From an uncultured Bacteroidales bacterium (lineage in GTDB: Bacteria > Bacteroidota > Bacteroidia > Bacteroidales > UBA932): DNA of 64,000 nt. The notes below the pieces were generated by a model. That model saw only the letters and a program-made list of their open reading frames with translations, ran no database searches and had not been told where the DNA came from. The translations under genes were made by a program, and so were the position numbers. Location: assembly GCA_905233275.1 (NCBI GenBank), contig CAJODR010000009.1, positions 86,011 through 150,010 on the forward strand, in the 5' to 3' direction. The stretch's first letter is position 1. Each line of letters begins with the position of its first letter. Positions 1-7,482 of this stretch are shown here, in pieces.

Positions 1-893
1 TAGTCGACTATCCTGCATACGTTCATGGCAACGAGTCCATCACGCTGATTCCGCGTGGCCTTTATACCACGGATGGGACCAATATCGGCTATTATTGGCG
101 ACTTGTCGGCCGTACGACCAACGATACCACCAAATTCAAGGAAGACCTCGATCCTGCCAATGATGGCCGCTGGGTAGTTACACTGCCCGATTCGCTTGCG
201 ACATTCTCCATTGGTTGCACGGCATACGCTGACGATTATTATACCAGTTCAGCATCGATCAATATCACGGTCGTGGATGACGAAGAGTCGATTACGGACC
301 GCGGTTTCACTGCGGATGACCTTACATTCAACGATATCCGCGATGGACGTACCTACCATTATGCCACTATCGCCGGTCTCGACTGGATGAAGGAAAATCT
401 CGCATGGAATGGCGCAGGCAAGCCTTTCTACAGCTGCGACGTGATGGACGGAGTGGTCGGCCGCTTCTATTCAAGGGAAGAAGCCGAGACTGCATGCCCC
501 GATGGCTGGAGGCTCCCCTCAGAGGCCGAATGGGCAGAACTGGCAAAGGCAGTCGGCCCTACAGGTACCTACGAGCCTTATTCCGACTTCCCTGAAGTTG
601 CCCCGAAACTCATGGCTGACGCCAAATTCAACGGCACCACGCTCTGGGAATACTGGCCGGAAGTCAAGATTGACAATGCCTCGTCGCTTGCATTCATTCC
701 TTCGGGTTATGCAGTAATGTCTTCTTCTGCAGCGCCTTCGTTCTCCCAGTTCGGGGACATCGCTGCATTCTGGTCATCTGATTTGGACGGAGAAGACGGC
801 TGGTACCGTTACGTCAACGAAAACAAACCTGTCCTCTACAGCGGCAAGGCAATGGTAAAAGGATTCCTCCTCACCGTCCGCTGCGTCAGGTAG
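1..893 (+). CDS. FISUMP-domain protein, 5'-truncated by the window edge
   Basis: The frame is open from base 3 with no start codon, so the N-terminus lies outside the window. The visible part begins with a beta-rich segment (YYWRLVGR... to SINITVVD) like a PKD/Ig-type module. It is followed by a FISUMP domain (Fibrobacter succinogenes major paralogous domain), recognised by DGRTYHYATIAGLDWMKENLAW, CPDGWRLPSEAEWAEL, AFWSSD and the terminal LTVRCVR. Such proteins are usually exported surface or lipoprotein components of unknown function. The stop overlaps the end of the convergent comEC-like gene by 8 bp. An internal ATG at 273 exists but the frame clearly extends upstream. Confident of the domain, not of the role. 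Confidence 0.85.
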   Translation, partial: VDYPAYVHGNESITLIPRGLYTTDGTNIGYYWRLVGRTTNDTTKFKEDLDPANDGRWVVTLPDSLATFSIGCTAYADDYYTSSASINITVVDDEESITDRGFTADDLTFNDIRDGRTYHYATIAGLDWMKENLAWNGAGKPFYSCDVMDGVVGRFYSREEAETACPDGWRLPSEAEWAELAKAVGPTGTYEPYSDFPEVAPKLMADAKFNGTTLWEYWPEVKIDNASSLAFIPSGYAVMSSSAAPSFSQFGDIAAFWSSDLDGEDGWYRYVNENKPVLYSGKAMVKGFLLTVRCVR

Positions 894-1947
894 CGACCAG
901 AGACAGTATTTTCAGAAGAGCGCCTACCAGCGAATCTGTGACGAATATGGCTGCCGTCGGAAATAATCCGGCGGCAGCTGCTGTTATTGTCCCGAGTGCC
1001 GCAAAAATGATGAGCGTGGTAAGCGGAACAGCCACCAGGTTGCATATGAGAAACAGCCCCGGAAGGCTCCCGAAGCGGTACCAGACCAGTGGCGCCGTAA
1101 ACACCTGGCAGCTCAGCGTCAGCATCGCTGCATCCCAGACGCGTTTAAGCGGAGAGTCAGGATAAATACCGGAGAGGGAGGGGTAGAGCAGGGCGATGCC
1201 GGCGACGGCGAGGTATGACAGCTGGAAACCGACCGAACGGATCACCCACGGAGTGAGCGTCAGCTGGATGAGGAGGGCAGCCTGGAGGATGCCGGAAAGC
1301 GGCGCACGCCTGCCTGCAAGCAGCATTCCTTCCCTGATCAGTATAAACAGGAATGCCCTCACAATCGACGGCCCCGCCCCCGTCATTACCATGTAGAATG
1401 CCCCTGCGGCGACTGTCGCGCCGAATCTCACCAGCCTCGCCCCCCTTGACCGGCCGATTGCGCTCAGGAGCCCCGACAGCAGCGAATACAGGATCCCGAT
1501 ATGCAGCCCCGACAGCGCCAGAAGGTGCGACGCCCCGGCCGACCGGAAGAGCGCAACCGTGTCCCTGGTCAGTCCACTCCTGTCCCCGAGAAGGAAGGCC
1601 TTGAGGACTGTAGCCGTGTTGATTCCCCGGAAGGGAATACTGTCGATCAGCCTGGAAAGCCTGGCGGATGCGCCGTCCAATAGCCCTTCGGGCGAATGCA
1701 CCCTCAATCCTCCCGCCGCAGATGTGAATGCTCCCGCGAGGAATATTACGGCAAAAACTGATGCGGCGGAGGCAGGAGCCTTCCTCTTCAGCCACAGGAT
1801 GAGTGCGAAAGCAAGGCACGGCGCAGTCATGGCGGCCAATCCGCAATCGGCCGTCCCGTACCCCGCGTATGCCTTGAAAGCTTCACCGGCTGCAACGCCG
1901 GTTGAGAAACTGACGGAAATCCCGGCCATTGAGCCGCGACTTGTCAT
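886..1947 (-). CDS. ComEC/Rec2-type competence membrane protein, core domain only
   Basis: The protein has 353 residues, mostly hydrophobic helices. It carries the Competence-domain signature around LLALSGLHIGILYSLLSG, then MTGAGPSIVRAF and the GFQLSYLAVAGIALLYP segment, all typical of the ComEC channel that moves single-stranded DNA across the inner membrane. Full-length ComEC is about 700-800 residues, with an N-terminal OB-like domain and a C-terminal metallo-beta-lactamase domain. Both are missing here, leaving only the transmembrane core. It is divergent from ackA and a candidate promoter lies 20 bp upstream of its ATG. DNA uptake by this short form is an inference. Confidence 0.8.
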   Translation of the reverse strand: MTSRGSMAGISVSFSTGVAAGEAFKAYAGYGTADCGLAAMTAPCLAFALILWLKRKAPASAASVFAVIFLAGAFTSAAGGLRVHSPEGLLDGASARLSRLIDSIPFRGINTATVLKAFLLGDRSGLTRDTVALFRSAGASHLLALSGLHIGILYSLLSGLLSAIGRSRGARLVRFGATVAAGAFYMVMTGAGPSIVRAFLFILIREGMLLAGRRAPLSGILQAALLIQLTLTPWVIRSVGFQLSYLAVAGIALLYPSLSGIYPDSPLKRVWDAAMLTLSCQVFTAPLVWYRFGSLPGLFLICNLVAVPLTTLIIFAALGTITAAAAGLFPTAAIFVTDSLVGALLKILSLVAT

Positions 1948-1967
1948 AAATATCCGCCTTTCGCTCG

Positions 1968-1975
1968 CAAATTTA
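1968..1975 (-). promoter_or_regulatory. Candidate -7 box for the comEC-like gene
   Basis: The reverse strand reads TAAATTTG, matching the Bacteroidetes consensus TAnnTTTG, about 20 bp before the start codon. It is divergent from the ackA box. No clear -33 TTG was seen. Confidence 0.5.
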
Positions 1976-1987
1976 CTTAATTATTCG

Positions 1988-1995
1988 TATATTTG
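1988..1995 (+). promoter_or_regulatory. Candidate -7 box for ackA
   Basis: TATATTTG, a perfect TAnnTTTG, lies 30 bp before the ackA ATG. No clear -33 element at 19-20 bp. Confidence 0.55.
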
Positions 1996-2025
1996 TATGA
2001 TTTTGATACCAATTGAGTTTAAAAT

Positions 2026-3240
2026 ATGATAATCCTCGTAATCAACTGCGGCAGCTCGTCCATCAAGTACCAGCTCCTCGACATGAAGAGCGACGACGTC
2101 TACACGCTCATCGCCAAAGGCATAGTCGAAAAGATAGGCCTCCCGACATCCCTCATCCAGTACGCACCGACCGGATCTCCCAAGGAAGTCACCGAGTGCC
2201 CGATTCCCGACCATAAGGAAGGTATGCGCCTCGTCCTCCAGGCTCTTACAAACCCCGCCACGGGAGTTCTCAAGAATCTCGACGACATCGACGCAGTCGG
2301 CCACCGCATCGTCCAGGGCGGCGAGTTCTTCTCCTCCAGCGCCCTTGTCGACGAGGATGTGCTCAAGAAGATCGAGTTCTGCGCGGACTTCGCCCCTCTG
2401 CACAACCCGGCCCACCTCCTCGGCATCAAAGCCATCACCGAGGTGCTCCCGACAGTGCCCCAGGTGGTGACGTTCGACACTGCATTCCACCAGACGATGC
2501 CTTCATATTCATATATGTATGCGCTCCCGTACGAGTACTATGACAAATACCGCGTCCGCCGTTACGGCGCCCACGGCACCTCCCACCAGTTCGTGGCCGG
2601 TGTCGGCGCACGTCTCGCAGGGCTCAATATCAGCAATTCGAGGATAGTCCCCTGCCATATCGGCGCCGGCAGCTCGATCTGCGCGGTCCTCAACGGCAAG
2701 TCGGTCGAGACCTCCATGGGCTTCAGCCCGCTCGAGGGCATGATCATGGGCACCCGCGTCGGCAACATTGACGCCAACGCAGTCCTCTACCTCATGAAGA
2801 AGCTCGGCAAGACTCCCGAAGAAATGACCGAGATCCTCAATCGCAAGAGCGGATTCATGGGCCTCAGCCAGAAGACTTCCGATGCCCGCGAAATGTCCGA
2901 TCTCGCAGAAGCCGGCGACCCCAAGGCAAAGCTCGTACTCAAGAAGCTCTCCCATGACATGATCAAGATCATCGGCTCCTATATCGCTGAAATGGGTGGC
3001 GTCGACCTGATCGTATTCACCGGAGGTATCGGTGAGCACAACGCCCGTCTCCGCCGCCGCGTTCTCGAAAACTTCTCCTATATCGGCCTCAAGGTCGATT
3101 CCGAGCGCAACAAGGCATTCGGCGAAGACGCCATCATCACGACCGACGATTCGGCTGTCAAGGCCGCCCTCATCTGCACCAACGAGGAACTCGTCATCGC
3201 CCGCGACACCATGCACATTGTCGAAGGAATTGAAGAATAA
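2026..3240 (+). CDS. ackA: Acetate kinase
   Basis: Interconverts acetyl phosphate + ADP and acetate + ATP in the cytoplasm, the last step of acetate fermentation. The 404-residue length is normal for the family. Motifs are the N-terminal phosphate-binding INCGSSSIKYQLLD, FDTAFHQTMP, RRYGAHGTSHQFVA, the CHIGAGSSICAV loop, the SMGFSPLEGMIMGTRVGNID stretch and FTGGIGEHNARLR near the C-terminus. Butyrate kinases are shorter (about 355 residues) and start differently, so acetate kinase is preferred. A phosphotransacylase gene follows after 18 bp, forming the usual two-gene acyl-phosphate module. Confidence 0.97.
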   Translation: MIILVINCGSSSIKYQLLDMKSDDVYTLIAKGIVEKIGLPTSLIQYAPTGSPKEVTECPIPDHKEGMRLVLQALTNPATGVLKNLDDIDAVGHRIVQGGEFFSSSALVDEDVLKKIEFCADFAPLHNPAHLLGIKAITEVLPTVPQVVTFDTAFHQTMPSYSYMYALPYEYYDKYRVRRYGAHGTSHQFVAGVGARLAGLNISNSRIVPCHIGAGSSICAVLNGKSVETSMGFSPLEGMIMGTRVGNIDANAVLYLMKKLGKTPEEMTEILNRKSGFMGLSQKTSDAREMSDLAEAGDPKAKLVLKKLSHDMIKIIGSYIAEMGGVDLIVFTGGIGEHNARLRRRVLENFSYIGLKVDSERNKAFGEDAIITTDDSAVKAALICTNEELVIARDTMHIVEGIEE

Positions 3241-3258
3241 ACGCTAAAACTGAATAAA

Positions 3259-4167
3259 ATGATCCAGAATTTCAACGACCTTTTCCGCGAACTCAAGGAA
3301 AAACAGATCTGCAAGCATCTCGTAGCCGCATGGGCGGTTGATTCCCATACCATCGAGGCCTGCGCCGAGGCAGTCAAGCTCGGCTTTGTCAAGGTAACGC
3401 TCGTCGGTGACGAGAAAATGATCAAGGACGTCTGCGACAAATGCGGCCTTGACATGTCCGTATTCACCATCGTCCACAATCCCGTGGAGCTCGACTCGGT
3501 AGCACAGGCTGTCAAGATGGTCCACGACGGCGAGGGCGACATCCTCATGAAGGGCCTCTGCTCGACGGACAAATTCCTCCGCGCCATCCTCAACAAGGAG
3601 ACCGGCCTCCTTCCTCCGAAGGGCGTCCTCTCCCACGTCGGCGTGCTCGAGAATCCCAAATATCACAAACTCATGTTCCTCACCGACATGGCGGTTATCC
3701 CTCAGCCTGACTTCCGTCAGAAGGTCAAACTCGCCGGCTATGTCTCCAAGGTGGCAAAGTCATTCGGCATCGACAAGCCGAAGATCGCCTTCATCGCCGC
3801 TTCCGAGCAGATGCTCGACTCCATGCCCGCATGCATGGAAGCCGCAATGCTCGCCAAGATGTGCGACCGCGGCCAGATCCCCGGAGTCATCGGTGACGGC
3901 CCTCTCGCCCTCGATGTCGCCATCGACCGCGAATCCGTTGAGATCAAGAAGCTTACGAGCCCCGTGGCCGGAGACGCCGACTGCCTCGTATTCCCCAATA
4001 TCGAGTCCGCCAACGTCTTCTGGAAGACCAACTCCAAGCTCGCCGACGGCGTCCGCCAGGGCGGTATGCTGGTAGGTACCAAGGTCCCCTGCGTCCTCGC
4101 AAGCCGCGCCGATACAGTGGATACAAAGCTCATCTCCATCGCCGAGGCAGTGATGTCCGTGAAGTAG
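3259..4167 (+). CDS. Phosphate acetyl/butyryltransferase family enzyme
   Basis: The 302-residue protein belongs to the PTA_PTB family, which converts acyl-CoA + phosphate to acyl phosphate + CoA. Visible motifs are GDILMKGLCSTDKFLRAIL, GVLSHVGVLENPKYHKLMFLTD, MAVIPQPDF and the C-terminal VFPNIESANVFWKTNSKLAD. The short single-domain layout and the SHVGV segment look more like phosphate butyryltransferase (Ptb) than the typical AckA-paired Pta, although the neighbour is a true acetate kinase. The substrate may be acetyl-CoA, butyryl-CoA or both; sequence alone does not settle this. It is probably cotranscribed with ackA. Confidence 0.88.
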   Translation: MIQNFNDLFRELKEKQICKHLVAAWAVDSHTIEACAEAVKLGFVKVTLVGDEKMIKDVCDKCGLDMSVFTIVHNPVELDSVAQAVKMVHDGEGDILMKGLCSTDKFLRAILNKETGLLPPKGVLSHVGVLENPKYHKLMFLTDMAVIPQPDFRQKVKLAGYVSKVAKSFGIDKPKIAFIAASEQMLDSMPACMEAAMLAKMCDRGQIPGVIGDGPLALDVAIDRESVEIKKLTSPVAGDADCLVFPNIESANVFWKTNSKLADGVRQGGMLVGTKVPCVLASRADTVDTKLISIAEAVMSVK

Positions 4168-4184
4168 GGGAGACAGCAAGAAAG

Positions 4185-4215
4185 TTTGTTTTTATACAAA
4201 TAATGCCTATCTTTG
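4185..4215 (+). promoter_or_regulatory. Promoter upstream of greA
   Basis: A -33 TTTG at 4185-4188 and a -7 TATCTTTG at 4208-4215 are separated by 19 bp, an excellent match to the Bacteroidetes sigma-ABfr consensus. Confidence 0.75.
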
Positions 4216-4225
4216 CAGGTGAAAT

Positions 4226-4260
4226 GGGTACTGCCGTCAATGGGCAGTACTCTACTTTTT
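4226..4260 (+). terminator. Hairpin plus T-run in the greA leader
   Basis: Arms 4228-4235 (GTACTGCC) and 4243-4250 (GGCAGTAC) form a perfect 8-bp stem, extendable by two pairs, with a 7-nt loop. TTTTT follows at 4256-4260. It lies after the promoter and before greA, so it could act as an attenuator as well as terminating ackA-pta readthrough. Confidence 0.6.
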
Positions 4261-4284
4261 ACTTGAATTGCAAAACATATTGAT

Positions 4285-4752
4285 ATGCCTATAGAATTAA
4301 TGACCAAGGCGGGATTCGACGCGCTCAAGAAAGAGCTCGCCGACGCGCTTGCCCAGCGTCCCGTCATTTCCGCCGCCATCGCAGAGGCGAGGGAAAAGGG
4401 CGACCTGTCCGAAAACGCCGAGTACGATGCGGCCCGTGAGGCTCAGGGCCTTCTCGAGGTCAAAATCGCCCGTCTCAAGGACAAAGTCGCCTCCGCCCGC
4501 GTCATCGACGAATCACAGCTCACCGCCGAGACCGTCCAGCTCCTTTCCAAAGTCAAGGTCCAGAACCTTCAGAACAAGGCCATCATGCAGTTCACCATCG
4601 TGGGTGAGACCGAGGCCGATTTCTCCAAAGGCAAGCTGGCCATCACGACCCCTATCGGAAAGGCTCTCGTAGGTCACGCCAAGGGTGAGACCGTTGAGGC
4701 AAAAGTGCCTTCAGGCGTTATGAAATTCAAGATTCTCGACATTTCCCTCTAA
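4285..4752 (+). CDS. greA: Transcription elongation factor GreA
   Basis: Cytoplasmic factor that stimulates RNA polymerase to cleave backtracked transcripts. At 155 residues it has the normal length. The N-terminal coiled coil carries the conserved tip EAREKGDLSENAEYDAAREAQ around residues 35-55. The C-terminal FKBP-like domain includes ITTPIGKALVGHAKGETVEAKVPSG. It is followed 3 bp later by a HIT-family gene, suggesting cotranscription. Its leader contains a hairpin/T-run. Confidence 0.97.
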   Translation: MPIELMTKAGFDALKKELADALAQRPVISAAIAEAREKGDLSENAEYDAAREAQGLLEVKIARLKDKVASARVIDESQLTAETVQLLSKVKVQNLQNKAIMQFTIVGETEADFSKGKLAITTPIGKALVGHAKGETVEAKVPSGVMKFKILDISL

Positions 4753-4755
4753 GCC

Positions 4756-5160
4756 ATGGCGACCATTTTTTCAAAGATTGCGGCCGGTGAGATTCCCTCC
4801 TGGAAGGTCGCGGAGAATGAGGATTATTACGCATTCCTCGACATCGCTCCACTTGCAAAGGGCCACACGCTCGTTATCCCGAAGCACGTTGAGGACGACT
4901 ACATCTTCCATCTCGACGAGAAGACCTATCTCGGGCTGGTGTCATTCGCCCGCGAGGTGGCCATCGCGCTCGGCAAGGCTATCCCCTGCAAGAGGGTAGG
5001 AGTCGCCGTACTCGGCATGGAGGTTCCCCATACGCACATCCATCTGGTCCCGCTCCAGACTGAGGGAGACCTCGATTTCCGCAAGGAGAAGCTGCATCTT
5101 TCCGAGGACGAATTCCGTTCAATAGCTGAATCTATCCGCTGTGCTTATGAAACGCTTTAG
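4756..5160 (+). CDS. HIT family protein (histidine triad nucleotide hydrolase)
   Basis: The 134-residue protein has the complete HIT signature HTHIHLVPL, with the triad at H92, H94 and H96, and the early motif KGHTLVIPKHVEDD. HIT proteins of the HINT branch hydrolyse nucleoside phosphoramidates or AMP conjugates; the physiological substrate here is unknown. It overlaps the next lipoprotein gene by 20 bp, which makes translational coupling likely. Confidence 0.92.
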   Translation: MATIFSKIAAGEIPSWKVAENEDYYAFLDIAPLAKGHTLVIPKHVEDDYIFHLDEKTYLGLVSFAREVAIALGKAIPCKRVGVAVLGMEVPHTHIHLVPLQTEGDLDFRKEKLHLSEDEFRSIAESIRCAYETL

Positions 5161-6235
5161 CGCACTCCTCCTCGCCGCTGTGGTCCTCGTTGCCTGCCAT
5201 AATACAAAGATTGGCGGCACGATTGAGGGCTGCGAGGACGGCATGCTCGTCCTCAGGCAGATGAAGGGCGGTGACCTCGTTTTCCTCGATTCGGTCAAGG
5301 TGAGCGGAGGGTCATTCTCCTACGGAATGGACCTCGAGGAAGGCCAGCCGAGGTTTGTCTACCTCTATGACAAGGAAGGACGCCTACTGGGCTCATTCCT
5401 CGCGTCCAAGGGCGAGGATATCAGCTTCAAGCGCGATTCCAAGGGTGTCTGCACCGTTGAGGGATCCGAAGAGTCGGCGATGCTTCTCGGTATAGAGAAT
5501 GATTATTCGGCGTTCCGCCGGGATTTCAATGCGGCACCGGACAGTCTCAAGACAAGGATTTACTTCGACTATATGAAGGGACGCTACCATTTCCTGGTGG
5601 CCAACGGAGAGCATCTGGCGATACTTCCGATATTCTTCCAGACATTCCCTGACGGGAGCTCGCTGTTCCAGGAAAAGACGGATGCATTCCGCTTCAGAAG
5701 CGCCTACGAGACGCTTTCAGCGAAGTATCCGCAGTCGGACTACATGCCCCTCCTGCAGAAAAAGACGGAGGAGCGGGAAAATGCATTCCGCATTGCTACG
5801 CAGCTCGAGTCGGCTGATACTCAGGGCTTCATCGATATCACCCTTCCGGACACTCGTTCAGAGGTCCGCAGCCTCAGCGAGGTTGACAGCCCGGTGGTGA
5901 TGCTCTACTTCTGGCTCGCCGCCGACAACAGGCAGAAAATGCTCAACAACACCATGATGAAGGTCGTCTACGACAAGTATCACGACAAGGGACTTGAGAT
6001 TTTTGCCGTATCCTTCGACGAGGACAGGACCGAATGGGCCCGCGCAGTCGCCAACCAGCAGCTTGAATGGATCAACGTCAACGATATCAGGGGTCTCAAC
6101 TCCCCGTATATCCTGACTTACAACCTGACCTCAATCCCCGTCCTCTTCTTCCTGAAGGACGGCGAAATCCTCGAAAGCCCGGCAATAAGCGGCCTCGAGG
6201 ACCTGGACAAATACCTGTCAGGCCTGCTTAAATAG
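5141..6235 (+). CDS. Lipoprotein with DUF4369-like and Cys-less thioredoxin fold
   Basis: The signal peptide ends in the lipobox LVAC, so the protein is probably anchored to a membrane outside the cytoplasm. The N-terminal part (GTIEGCEDGMLVLRQ, DSVKVSGGSFSYG) resembles DUF4369. The C-terminal part (about residues 250-360, VVMLYFWLAADNRQKM ... FAVSFDEDRTEW ... TSIPVLFFLKDGEI) has an AhpC/TSA-thioredoxin fold with the cis-Pro region. The CxxC site is replaced by AADN, so classical disulfide exchange is unlikely. ATG at 5141 or 5147 could start it; the latter gives a standard MKRF signal peptide. It ends convergently, 18 bp into tsaB. Confidence 0.82.
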   Translation: MLMKRFSALLLAAVVLVACHNTKIGGTIEGCEDGMLVLRQMKGGDLVFLDSVKVSGGSFSYGMDLEEGQPRFVYLYDKEGRLLGSFLASKGEDISFKRDSKGVCTVEGSEESAMLLGIENDYSAFRRDFNAAPDSLKTRIYFDYMKGRYHFLVANGEHLAILPIFFQTFPDGSSLFQEKTDAFRFRSAYETLSAKYPQSDYMPLLQKKTEERENAFRIATQLESADTQGFIDITLPDTRSEVRSLSEVDSPVVMLYFWLAADNRQKMLNNTMMKVVYDKYHDKGLEIFAVSFDEDRTEWARAVANQQLEWINVNDIRGLNSPYILTYNLTSIPVLFFLKDGEILESPAISGLEDLDKYLSGLLK

Positions 6236-6910
6236 GTTTTTGCGACTGACTGTCGCCTGGAATTCCTTGAGATAGAACGGTTCGAAGTACGCTGTGTCTT
6301 CGAATCGTTTTTCTTTGTATGCGACCTCGGCGAGGCGCGCCATGGTGGCGGCCTTGGGAGTGGATTGGACGAGGATGTCGCCTTCGCGGGTGAGGATGCT
6401 GCGGCATTTTTCGACGGCGTCTCCGATGTAGAGGACGTGCCCTTCGCTCTTTTCGGCTGCAAAACTATCCTCCGTGACAATCTCCGGTCGGACCTCCGTC
6501 AGTCTCCTGCCTTCCTGCGAATAGGAAGCCGTGAAAACCTCCATCCTGCGTGCGTCCAAAAGGGGAATGATGGTCCGGATGCCATCAGTGACAAGGCCGG
6601 TCGCCTCCTCTGCGAGAATGTCGAGGGTGCCGATGCCGATGAGCGGGATGCCGGCGCCGAATGCTATGCCCTTTGCCGTGGAAACGCCGACGCGGAGCCC
6701 GGTGTAGGAACCGGGGCCGGAACTGACGGCGACAGCATTGAGATCCGTGGCTTTGAGCCCTTTTTCGTCAAGCAGTTCGCGGATGAAGGGTGCGGTGAGC
6801 GAGGCATGCGAACGTCCGCTGTCGTCAACCCTTTCCGCGACGACCATTCCGTCGACCGAAATGGCCACGGAACACAGTCTGGCTGAGGTTTCTATGAGCA
6901 GTATCGTCAT
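6218..6910 (-). CDS. tsaB: tRNA t6A threonylcarbamoyltransferase complex subunit TsaB
   Basis: TsaB is the inactive ASKHA paralogue of TsaD and scaffolds the complex making N6-threonylcarbamoyladenosine at A37 of tRNAs. At 230 residues it has normal length. It begins MTILLIETSARLCSVAI and carries the diagnostic SSGPGSYTGLRVGVSTAKGIA. The start was chosen at the ATG beginning this conserved sequence; the longer open frame upstream is not conserved-looking. The ATG overlaps the cvpA-like stop by 4 bp, so the two form an operon. Confidence 0.95.
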   Translation of the reverse strand: MTILLIETSARLCSVAISVDGMVVAERVDDSGRSHASLTAPFIRELLDEKGLKATDLNAVAVSSGPGSYTGLRVGVSTAKGIAFGAGIPLIGIGTLDILAEEATGLVTDGIRTIIPLLDARRMEVFTASYSQEGRRLTEVRPEIVTEDSFAAEKSEGHVLYIGDAVEKCRSILTREGDILVQSTPKAATMARLAEVAYKEKRFEDTAYFEPFYLKEFQATVSRKNLFKQA

Positions 6911-7407
6911 GCCAGTACCGGAGCTAGAAGCCTGTGGACGAAGGGGAAGAAATAGCGTACGGCACCCGTCAGGCGGGGGTAAAGATATGATTCTTCCAGA
7001 AGAGAACGGTCGAAGAGGAGCATGGTCTCGTTGAGGGCATTCACTACAATGAGAAGAAGCCCGATGACAAGGACCGAAGTGGCAAAGGCGAATACGGCGC
7101 CGAGAGTCCTGTCCAACCAGCCGAGAAGAACAAGCCGGATAATGCTGCGGATGATTTTGCCGATGAGCGCCAGTATGATTGCAAGGATGAGGAATACTAC
7201 GGTGAAAGTGATGGCATTGGCGGCGGGGACGGAGATGCCTGCAAGGGTGGCGATATCGCCTCCTATGGCCTTTGTGACCCACCAGGACAGGATAGTGCCG
7301 GCGATCATGGTGATCAGTCCGACGGCCTGTGAGATAAATCCCTTTGACAACCCGTGAATTACGAGCGGAAGCATCAGAAGGATTATGATGATGTCGATGA
7401 AATTCAT
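6907..7407 (-). CDS. CvpA family membrane protein
   Basis: The protein has 166 residues and four predicted hydrophobic segments. It starts MNFIDIIIILLMLPLVIHGLSKGF, the typical CvpA beginning, and has GWLDRTLGAVFAFATSVLVIG. CvpA (colicin V production) proteins are inner-membrane proteins linked to envelope stress tolerance; the exact function is unsettled. The start was chosen at MNFI because upstream codons are not CvpA-like and run into ileS. It is cotranscribed with tsaB. Confidence 0.88.
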   Translation of the reverse strand: MNFIDIIIILLMLPLVIHGLSKGFISQAVGLITMIAGTILSWWVTKAIGGDIATLAGISVPAANAITFTVVFLILAIILALIGKIIRSIIRLVLLGWLDRTLGAVFAFATSVLVIGLLLIVVNALNETMLLFDRSLLEESYLYPRLTGAVRYFFPFVHRLLAPVLA

Positions 7408-7410
7408 CTT

Positions 7411-7442
7411 GTTGTTAATGCCAAGTAAAATTCGTATCTTTG
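7411..7442 (+). promoter_or_regulatory. Promoter of ileS
   Basis: TTG at 7412-7414 and TATCTTTG at 7435-7442 are separated by 20 bp. The ATG follows 40 bp after the -7 box. Confidence 0.7.
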
Positions 7443-7464
7443 CAACCTTAAAAGTAAGCGCACG

Positions 7465-7472
7465 CAAAATTA
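7465..7472 (-). promoter_or_regulatory. Possible -7 box for cvpA-tsaB
   Basis: The reverse strand reads TAATTTTG, a TAnnTTTG match 57 bp before the cvpA-like ATG and divergent from the ileS promoter. No -33 element was recognised. Confidence 0.35.
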
Positions 7473-7482
7473 GCAAAAAAGT

